A stretch of 58,255 nucleotides of DNA. Origin: Chlamydiota bacterium (GTDB lineage: Bacteria > Chlamydiota > Chlamydiia > Chlamydiales > Rhabdochlamydiaceae). Where the stretch lies: contig JAKEHU010000018.1 of NCBI GenBank assembly GCA_022614855.1, forward strand, positions 1 through 58,255, given 5' to 3'. The translations under genes were made by a program, and so were the position numbers. Position 1 is the stretch's first letter. The number at the start of each line of letters is the position of its first letter. Below, piece by piece: positions 52,053 through 58,255 of the stretch. Below the pieces are notes generated by a model. The model ran no database searches, was not told where the DNA came from, and was given only the letters and a program-made list of their open reading frames with translations.

Positions 52053-52072
52053 TTGATATTTTTAAATATCAA
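52053..52072. promoter_or_regulatory. Short palindrome upstream of glgA
   Basis: TTGATATTT and AAATATCAA pair almost without a loop, 87 bases before the glgA ATG in the divergent 160-base gap. It could be an operator or a hairpin in the leader. No clear promoter boxes. Confidence 0.3.
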
Positions 52073-52158
52073 TGAGAAACGATTGATCAGAAGATGACAG
52101 TTAGATCTCTTGAATTTATGTTGTTATTTCTCGGATTTGGTATTAAAAAGATATTTTT

Positions 52159-53643
52159 ATGGATATAGTGCAGATTGCAACAGAATGTGCTCCTTTTGCT
52201 AAAGTGGGTGGCCTTGGAGATGTAATTCACGGTCTTTCAAAAGCATTGATTGAAAAGGGGCATAAAATAGAAATCATTCTTCCCAAATATGATTGCATTG
52301 ATTACTCCAAGTTAAAAAATCTCCAAATAGCCACTCGCAACCTCTATTTATTTGAAAGCCACATCAGAATAAATAATACAGTCTGGTCTGCTGAAGCAGA
52401 TGGATTAAATATTTTTCTAATTGAACCCCACCATTTTGCATCCTACTTTAATCGCGGCATCATTTATGGAGCCGAGGATGATAATGATCGATTTTTTTAC
52501 TTTTCAAAAGCGAGTTTAGAATTCTTACTCAAAACAGAAAAAAAACCAGACATCATCCACGTTCATGACTGGCATACATCCTTGATCTGCCCTCTTTATC
52601 ATGAAACGTACAAAAAGCTTGGGCTTCCAGCAAAAAAAGTGGTTTTAACGATTCATAATTTGGAATACCAGGGACGATGCACCGTTTATAATCTTTCAAA
52701 AATTGGGCTTAAAGCAGAGCAATATCTCCATCCCGAAGAAATGCAAGACCCAATCTATCCCAATACTTTGAATGCTTTAAAAGGAGGAATTAAATATGCA
52801 GACTTTGTCACCACAGTTTCTCCAAATTATGAAAAAGAGATGAAGACCGAATTGGGGTCAAAGGGGCTCTATGAGTTTTTGCAAAAATATCAGAATAAAA
52901 TCAAAGGAATTTTAAATGGAATTGACACAAATTTTTGGAATCCTGAAACAGACCACTATCTTTTTCAAAATTATCAAGCAGGAGTGATCCATTCTGAAAA
53001 GGAGTTAAAAAAGAGGTTGCATGCAAGGCAGGAAAATAGAAAACAATTAAGTAAAAACCTTTCCATACAATATGATCCCGATGTTCCTCTACTTGCATCG
53101 ATAACTAGACTTGCTCCACAGAAAGGTCTAGAGCTCATCGAAGAAGCAATCCGATTTGCTGCGGAAAGAAAAGAGCAATACATTTTATTAGGAACATCTT
53201 CTCTTCAAGAAATTCTTTCCCGTTTTCAAAACCTTCAAAAACAATATTCCTCAAATAAACAGATCGCCATTCATCTCTATCATGATGAAACCTTAGCTCA
53301 TTTAATTTATGCATCAGCAGATATGCTCGTTATGCCATCCATTGTAGAACCCTGTGGTCTTGCTCAGATGATTGCTCTTAGATATGGAATGGTTCCTGTT
53401 GTGAGAAAAACAGGAGGACTTGCCGATACAGTTTTTGATATCGATACTTCAAATCAAAAAGGAAATGGTTTTACCTTTGATTTTCCCGATAAAGAAGGAA
53501 TAATTTGGGCTTTAAACCGGGCAATGGATTGTTGGGAAAAAGAAAAGGAAAAATGGAATGTTATCTTAAAAAATGGATCAAAAGCAGATCTAAGTTGGAA
53601 AAAAGCTGCCGGTGAATATGAATCCATCTATAAGAAAGGATAA
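52159..53643 (+). CDS. glgA: Glycogen synthase (ADP-glucose)
   Basis: 494 aa, GT5 family. N-terminal ATECAPFAKVGGLGDVIHGLSKAL (the K-x-G-G-L nucleotide-sugar loop), VVLTIHNLEYQGR, TVSPNYEKEM, the C-terminal ITRLAPQKGLELI, and the PSIVEPCGLAQMIALRYG donor site. It elongates glycogen; malQ in this window would remodel the glucan. A heptanucleotide repeat starts at the stop codon. Confidence 0.96.
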   Translation: MDIVQIATECAPFAKVGGLGDVIHGLSKALIEKGHKIEIILPKYDCIDYSKLKNLQIATRNLYLFESHIRINNTVWSAEADGLNIFLIEPHHFASYFNRGIIYGAEDDNDRFFYFSKASLEFLLKTEKKPDIIHVHDWHTSLICPLYHETYKKLGLPAKKVVLTIHNLEYQGRCTVYNLSKIGLKAEQYLHPEEMQDPIYPNTLNALKGGIKYADFVTTVSPNYEKEMKTELGSKGLYEFLQKYQNKIKGILNGIDTNFWNPETDHYLFQNYQAGVIHSEKELKKRLHARQENRKQLSKNLSIQYDPDVPLLASITRLAPQKGLELIEEAIRFAAERKEQYILLGTSSLQEILSRFQNLQKQYSSNKQIAIHLYHDETLAHLIYASADMLVMPSIVEPCGLAQMIALRYGMVPVVRKTGGLADTVFDIDTSNQKGNGFTFDFPDKEGIIWALNRAMDCWEKEKEKWNVILKNGSKADLSWKKAAGEYESIYKKG

Positions 53644-53721
53644 AAGCTAAAGTATAAAGGCTAAAAAAGAATATAAAGAAAATCCTCTAATTTAGCCTTT
53701 AGCCTTTATATTTTAGACTTT
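53642..53721. repeat. Inverted pair of heptanucleotide arrays between glgA and pgsA
   Basis: Left array on plus: AAAAGCT, AAAGTAT, AAAGGCT, AAAAAAG (53642-53669). Right array on minus: AAAGTCT, AAAATAT, AAAGGCT, AAAGGCT (53694-53721). Each starts at the stop codon of its gene (glgA, pgsA). Together they form an inverted repeat that may act as a two-way terminator. Confidence 0.8.
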
Positions 53722-54307
53722 AATTAGTCAGTGCTTTTTTAATGTAGGAATGGTTAGCTAAAAGATACTCTATTCCAGAAAAGAGGCTATAAGCTACAGC
53801 TGCTAAAACAATATAGCGCGAAATCGTTTGGAAAAATTCTAATTCTAAAAAGCCAAAAGCATAGGGAATCATGAGAGTCAAAATGAGAAAAGTAGCGCTT
53901 GCTTGTACAACGGCTTTTACTTTTCCGCTTAAACGAGCTGCAAGGGAAACACCGCGAAGGGCGCAAATCGTACGAAGAGTGCTAATGATCGAATCGCGAT
54001 AAAAAAAGAAAAGGACGAGCCATAAAGGAAGCTGTACAAATCCTTGTGTCAAGGTTAAAAAAACCGAAAGTCGAAAAATGCTATCTGCCATCGGATCGAG
54101 TATTTTACCAAGTTCTGTCACCTGATTTCTCCTGCGAGCAATGAGTCCGTCAAAAACATCAGAGAGCTCTGCAATGGCCATGGTCCCGATTAAAATGAAA
54201 GGGAGAAGCTGCAGAGCAATTCCCATCTGATTATGGTATAAATAAATAAAAAGAAAAATCGGACCGAGGAGAATTCGACCTAACGTCAGGTAAAGTGCAA
54301 TACTCAA
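53720..54307 (-). CDS. pgsA: CDP-alcohol phosphatidyltransferase (phosphatidylglycerophosphate synthase type)
   Basis: 195 aa with five or six membrane segments. The CDP-OH-P signature is complete: DVFDGLIARRRNQVTELGKILDPMAD (D-G-x2-A-R-x8-G-x3-D-x3-D). It joins CDP-diacylglycerol to an alcohol, most likely glycerol 3-phosphate given its position between glgA and glyQS, where Chlamydia has pgsA. It starts with TTG at 54307 behind AAAGGAG. Confidence 0.88.
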   Translation of the reverse strand: MSIALYLTLGRILLGPIFLFIYLYHNQMGIALQLLPFILIGTMAIAELSDVFDGLIARRRNQVTELGKILDPMADSIFRLSVFLTLTQGFVQLPLWLVLFFFYRDSIISTLRTICALRGVSLAARLSGKVKAVVQASATFLILTLMIPYAFGFLELEFFQTISRYIVLAAVAYSLFSGIEYLLANHSYIKKALTN

Positions 54308-54318
54308 ATTTTTGCTCC

Positions 54319-54367
54319 TTTGAGAAGTCCGTTTGAAAACCTTTGATTTTCAAACAGTTTTCTCAAA
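54319..54367. promoter_or_regulatory. Hairpin in the pgsA-glyQS divergent gap
   Basis: TTTGAGAA and GTTTGAAAA on the left (from 54319) pair with TTTTCAAAC and TTCTCAAA on the right (to 54367). It lies just upstream of the pgsA ribosome-binding site. The rest of the 262-base gap is A+T-rich, with a TATAAT at 54527-54532 that may be the glyQS -10 box but lacks a well-placed -35. Confidence 0.45.
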
Positions 54368-54569
54368 ATCCTTTATATCTTTTTTTGAGAAATTCTTTCT
54401 AGGTTTTTGGCTGATAAATTAGATAAAAATGGATTTTATGAATTTTAGCAGAAAAGTTTTTTTGCTAACACATTTTATAAATTACTTATTGTTAATAGTT
54501 TACAATTAAAAATTTGAAAATGCACTTATAATTTGGAGAAAAAAAGCAAATCATTTTAAATTTTACCTC

Positions 54570-57500
54570 ATGACTTTTCAACAACTTATTTACACTCTGG
54601 TCAAATTTTGGGAAAAAAGAGGATGCATTATCCATCAAGGACACGATTTAGAAACAGGAGCTGGAACATTTAATCCAGCCACTTTTCTCAGAGCTTTAGG
54701 GCCTGAACCATATAGCGCTGCTTATGTCGAACCATCCAGGCGCCCAAAAGACGGGAGATATGGAGAAAATCCCAATCGAATTCAATTGTTCCATCAATTT
54801 CAAGTTGTCATTAAACCTTCACCAGTAGACATCCAAAAAACCTATTTGCAATCATTGGAAGCAATTGGGCTCGATCTAAGAAAACATGATGTGCGATTTG
54901 TCCATGACGATTGGGAATCGCCGACACTAGGAGCTCATGGTCTTGGTTGGGAAGTATGGGTTGATGGAATGGAAGTTTCTCAATTTACCTATTTTCAAAC
55001 TGTAGCAAGTCTTCCTCTAAAACCAATCAGTGTTGAATTGACTTATGGACTTGAGCGGCTTGCTACCTACATTCAAAATGTGGATACCATTTTCGATGTA
55101 AAATGGAATGATGAGCTGACCTTCAGAGATATCATTATGGAAAATGAAGTAGAATGGAGTTCTTATAATTTCATCCAAGCATCTACAGAAATGTGGTTAA
55201 AACATTTTGATGATTATGAAAAAGAAGCTAAATTGATGATCAGTCGCAATCTTCCTATTCCTGCATATGACTTTGTCATCAAAGCTTCCCATGCTTTTAA
55301 TGTTCTTGAAGCAAGAGCCATTCTTTCTACGACTGAAAGAACGGGATACATCGCTAGAATTCGCGAATTAGCAAGACTTGTTGGAATTTCCTATCTTACA
55401 AATCGAGAAAAACTTGGATTCCCTTTGCTCGCACAAGAAAAAATAAAAGAACCAAAAATCTCCAAACAAAAAAAACTCCCGCACACATTTAATCCTAAAA
55501 CACACAAAGAATTTCTTTTTGAAATTGGATCCGAACAACTTCCTGCTACCTTTGTTCCCATTGGAATGCAAAATCTGAAAAAAGCCATGCAAAACTGTCT
55601 GGATAAGAACAACTTATCCTACAAAAATATTCAAGTATTTGGAACACCGAGAAGACTTTCCATTTATGTTGAAGGATTATCTGAAGGAACTCCGGATAGA
55701 TCTTATGAAAAAAAAGGACCTGCCATGCCAATTGCATTTGATAAAACCCAAAAACTTACTGATCAAGGTAGAGGATTTTTTAAATCTATTGGGATTTCAA
55801 GTGTCACAATAAAAGAAATTAGAGAAGGAAAAATACCAAACTTAGAAATCACTAAAATCAAGGATCAGGAATATCTTTTAGCTAAAATTCACGAAAAGGG
55901 GAAATCTATCTATGAAATTCTCTCGATTGCTCTTCCAAAAATCATTTTAGATTTAGAATTTCCTCATAAAATGCGTTGGGCAAATTTAGATATTAGCTAT
56001 GCAAGACCCATCCACTGGATTGTTGCGCTTTATGGAAATCGCACCATTCCATTTCAAGTTGGAGATATTTTTTCTGATCGTTTCACCTTTGGCCACGCTC
56101 AACGATCGGATAAAAAAATCTCTTTAAGACGTGGATCTCATTATTTTAATAGTCTCAAAAAGCATTGGGTCATCCCAGATGTAGATATGAGAAAAGAGCG
56201 AATCTTGAATCAACTTCAAAAAATAGAAAAAAAAATCCGCGGAAAAGCAATAGAAATTCCAAAACTTCTTCCAGAAGTAGTTCATTTATCTGAATGGCCT
56301 GAACTCACCTCTGCAACATTTGATAGTTCTTTTTTAGAAATTCCTTCTGAAGTATTGATTTCTGAAATGGTTGAACATCAAAAATATTTTCCAGTCACCA
56401 ATCTAAAACAGGAGTTGACAAGTTATTTCATTGTAGTTGCTGACAATGGTCCAACTTCTCTCATTCGGAAAGGATATAAAAAAGTAATTACAGCAAGGTT
56501 TAATGATGGGAAATTTCTCTATGAGCAAGATTTAAAGATTCCCTTAGAAAAATTCAATGAAAAGCTCAAACTCATGACCTTCCAAAAAGATCTTGGAACA
56601 ATGTTGGATAAAGTGATGAGACTCGTTGAAATTGCAGAGATTGTCAATGGTTTTATCAGCCTAGCAGATCAAAAAAAAATCATGCGAGCAGCCCTTCTCT
56701 GCAAGACAGATCTTGCGACTGAGCTTGTTGGGGAATTTCCAAATCTTCAAGGAACAGTTGGAAAATATTACGCTACCCAACAAAAAGAAGATCCTGAAGT
56801 GGCACAAGCAATTGAAGAACACTGGTGGCCGAAATCAGAACAGGGTCTCTTGCCAACGACTGGCGTTGGGATTATTTTGAGTATTTCAGATAAAATTGAT
56901 AACCTTTTAGCCTATTTCGCCATTGGTCTAAAACCAACTGCATCTTCCGATCCCTATTCTCTTAGAAGACAGACAATCGGGCTGATTAAAATATTGATTC
57001 AAAACAGACTCAGTATTTCTTTAAAAGAACTCCTGCAACAATGCATTCCTTGTTTTGCACAATTTAAAGACCCACTGCAAAATCAGAAAATCATAAAAGA
57101 AATTCTTGAATATATTCAAAGTCGCGAAAAGGGAGTCCTTGAGGAAAAAGGATATAAAAAAGATGAAGTGGAAGCAGCTTTATCTTATCCTTCCTATGAT
57201 CCATTTGATCAGTTTTGCAAAGTACAGGCTTTGCATGAATTTAGATCCTCTTCTCTACATGAATTTTCGCGGCTCTACGAGGTGTATAAACGAGCAAAAG
57301 GGCAACTGGAAAAGACAATAGAAATTCCCTTTAATCCATCTCTTATTTTGGAGCCTGCAGAAAAAGAGCTTTTATCCGCTTTAGAAAATTTGGAGAGAAA
57401 ATGGCAATCGATCTTATCAGAAAGGCGTTATGTAGAAGCTTTTCATCAAATGGCAAAACTTCAAACACCACTTGCAAATTTATTTGACCATGTAAAAATT

Positions 57501-57602
57501 TTAGCTGATGACCCAAATGTGAGAAACAATCGGATTAGCTTACTCCAAAAAGTCTTTTCTCTTTTCATAAAATTGCTCGACTTCAGCAAAATTCAATCAT
57601 AA
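54570..57602 (+). CDS. glyQS: Glycyl-tRNA synthetase, fused alpha and beta subunits
   Basis: 1010 aa. Residues 1-285 are the catalytic alpha subunit (FQQLIYTLVKFWEKRGCIIHQGHDLETGAGTFNPATFLRALGP, SVELTYGLERLATYIQ). Residues about 310-1010 are the beta subunit (FLFEIGSEQLPATF, HKMRWANLDISYARPIHWIV, EHQKYFPVT, and a C-terminal anticodon-binding region). Most bacteria with this enzyme type encode the subunits separately as glyQ and glyS; the one-chain form is known from Chlamydia. The next gene's ATG overlaps the TAA stop by one base. Confidence 0.97.
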   Translation: MTFQQLIYTLVKFWEKRGCIIHQGHDLETGAGTFNPATFLRALGPEPYSAAYVEPSRRPKDGRYGENPNRIQLFHQFQVVIKPSPVDIQKTYLQSLEAIGLDLRKHDVRFVHDDWESPTLGAHGLGWEVWVDGMEVSQFTYFQTVASLPLKPISVELTYGLERLATYIQNVDTIFDVKWNDELTFRDIIMENEVEWSSYNFIQASTEMWLKHFDDYEKEAKLMISRNLPIPAYDFVIKASHAFNVLEARAILSTTERTGYIARIRELARLVGISYLTNREKLGFPLLAQEKIKEPKISKQKKLPHTFNPKTHKEFLFEIGSEQLPATFVPIGMQNLKKAMQNCLDKNNLSYKNIQVFGTPRRLSIYVEGLSEGTPDRSYEKKGPAMPIAFDKTQKLTDQGRGFFKSIGISSVTIKEIREGKIPNLEITKIKDQEYLLAKIHEKGKSIYEILSIALPKIILDLEFPHKMRWANLDISYARPIHWIVALYGNRTIPFQVGDIFSDRFTFGHAQRSDKKISLRRGSHYFNSLKKHWVIPDVDMRKERILNQLQKIEKKIRGKAIEIPKLLPEVVHLSEWPELTSATFDSSFLEIPSEVLISEMVEHQKYFPVTNLKQELTSYFIVVADNGPTSLIRKGYKKVITARFNDGKFLYEQDLKIPLEKFNEKLKLMTFQKDLGTMLDKVMRLVEIAEIVNGFISLADQKKIMRAALLCKTDLATELVGEFPNLQGTVGKYYATQQKEDPEVAQAIEEHWWPKSEQGLLPTTGVGIILSISDKIDNLLAYFAIGLKPTASSDPYSLRRQTIGLIKILIQNRLSISLKELLQQCIPCFAQFKDPLQNQKIIKEILEYIQSREKGVLEEKGYKKDEVEAALSYPSYDPFDQFCKVQALHEFRSSSLHEFSRLYEVYKRAKGQLEKTIEIPFNPSLILEPAEKELLSALENLERKWQSILSERRYVEAFHQMAKLQTPLANLFDHVKILADDPNVRNNRISLLQKVFSLFIKLLDFSKIQS

Positions 57603-58255
57603 TGCACATTCCTGTTGTAGATCTTCATTGCGACCTTCTCGCTTACCTTAGAAAAAATAAAACTCGTACCATTTATGACCTCGATTCTCGTTGTTCTTAC
57701 CCGCAACTGAAAGAAGGGAATGTAAAACTGCAGGTTTTGGCAATCTTTACTGAAACAGAAAGCGGTTCTGAAAAAATGGGAGAAGAACAGGTAGCCATTG
57801 CCAAAAAATTGAGCAATAAAAAGTCCAACTCTTTTTCCCCTTTCACAGGAAGGCTAACAGAAGAGATCTCTTTTCTTCCCGCATTTGAAAACAGTTCTAG
57901 TTTTTGTGGAGAAGATGAACCTCTCTCCAAAGGATTAAATCGTTTAGAAAAAATGGTCAAGGATTTGGGAAAAATTTTATCTATTAGCCTTACTTGGAAT
58001 GGAGAAAATCGATTTGGAGGAGGAGTAGGTTCATTTAAAGGATTAAAAAAAGATGGAGAGCATCTTTTGGAATGGATGGACCAGAAGGGAATTGCTGTGG
58101 ATTTTAGCCATGCTTCAGATTTTTTAGCTTACGATATTCTCAATCACATTGAGAAAAAAAAGCTATCTATCCCAGTCATGGCAAGCCATTCCAATTTCCG
58201 CTCCATACAAAATGAGCTACGCAACCTCCCAGATGAGCTTGCTAAAGAAATTGCA
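57602..58255 (+). CDS. Membrane (M19) dipeptidase, 5' part; runs off the window
   Basis: 218 codons to the window edge with no stop. VVDLHCDLLAYL (HxD zinc ligands), ILSISLTWNGENRFGGG, VDFSHASDFLAYDIL and PVMASHSNFRSI are the renal/membrane dipeptidase family blocks. It hydrolyses dipeptides. It overlaps the glyQS stop (TAATG), so it is translationally coupled. There is no signal peptide, suggesting a cytoplasmic enzyme. Confidence 0.9.
   Translation, partial: MHIPVVDLHCDLLAYLRKNKTRTIYDLDSRCSYPQLKEGNVKLQVLAIFTETESGSEKMGEEQVAIAKKLSNKKSNSFSPFTGRLTEEISFLPAFENSSSFCGEDEPLSKGLNRLEKMVKDLGKILSISLTWNGENRFGGGVGSFKGLKKDGEHLLEWMDQKGIAVDFSHASDFLAYDILNHIEKKKLSIPVMASHSNFRSIQNELRNLPDELAKEIA

Overview
The window is A+T-rich bacterial DNA carrying an almost unbroken run of housekeeping genes. 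I read it as a non-Chlamydiaceae (environmental, amoeba- or arthropod-associated type) member of the Chlamydiales. Gene order supports this. From memory of Chlamydia gene orders, rpsA-nusA-infB-rbfA-truB-ribF-ychF-sctU-sctV-copN-chaperone-malQ ... rpmB ... PLD corresponds to the CT098-CT084 block. glyQS-pgsA-glgA ... rplY-pth-rpsF-rpsR-rplI corresponds to CT796-CT803. rpe ... efp-accB-accC corresponds to CT121-CT124, and map/marC to CT851/CT852. The fused glycyl-tRNA synthetase (alpha+beta in one chain) and the type III secretion genes beside ychF point the same way. Heptose genes, a SthA-like transhydrogenase and PRPP synthetase point to a lineage less reduced than Chlamydia itself.

Layout. 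0-8 kb: surE, a small lipoprotein, tRNA-Val, rlmI, dedA, tRNA-Asp, a YitT membrane protein, a LOG-family protein, a RING-H2 finger protein (candidate host-directed effector), dsbB and rmlA. 8-16 kb, minus strand: accC, accB, efp, a HAD phosphatase, yvcK, rpe, an unrecognised 634-aa protein and a catalytic-domain-only aspartokinase. 16-24 kb, plus strand: rpsA-nusA-infB-rbfA-truB-ribF. 24-33 kb: a membrane-anchored serpin, ychF, then the type III secretion set sctU-sctV-copN-chaperone, then malQ. 33-39 kb: an accessory stretch inserted between malQ and rpmB (TPR/SirB1-like exported protein, small exported protein, second dsbB, RDD protein, membrane protein, sthA). 38-45 kb: rpmB, a PLD-family protein with no canonical start codon, marC, truA, map, an Inc-like coiled-coil membrane protein, an M20 peptidase, a small protein and htpX. 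45-58 kb: hldE-like kinase and hldD, then rplI-rpsR-rpsF-pth-rplY, prsA, tRNA-Gln, a DxD-type candidate glycosyltransferase, glgA, pgsA, glyQS and the 5' part of an M19 dipeptidase.

The most unusual content is not protein-coding. The gaps between genes hold a set of long palindromes (40-172 bp, each able to fold as a single hairpin). Most of the gaps lie between co-directional genes, and the palindrome ends usually supply or touch the stop codon of the upstream gene and sometimes the start codon of the downstream gene. Several share TGAACCTA...TAGGTTCA termini. Two are ungapped 163-bp copies in opposite orientation, and one 40-bp copy looks like an internal deletion of the same element. A second repeat class is a heptanucleotide tandem array (AAAGGCT-like units) that sits on or directly after stop codons and in two cases encodes the last residues of the protein (MalQ and ribosomal protein L28). 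A third is a single CCACAGAG-type palindrome. The candidate host-interaction genes are the RING-H2 protein, the serpin, the Inc-like protein and the type III secretion genes.
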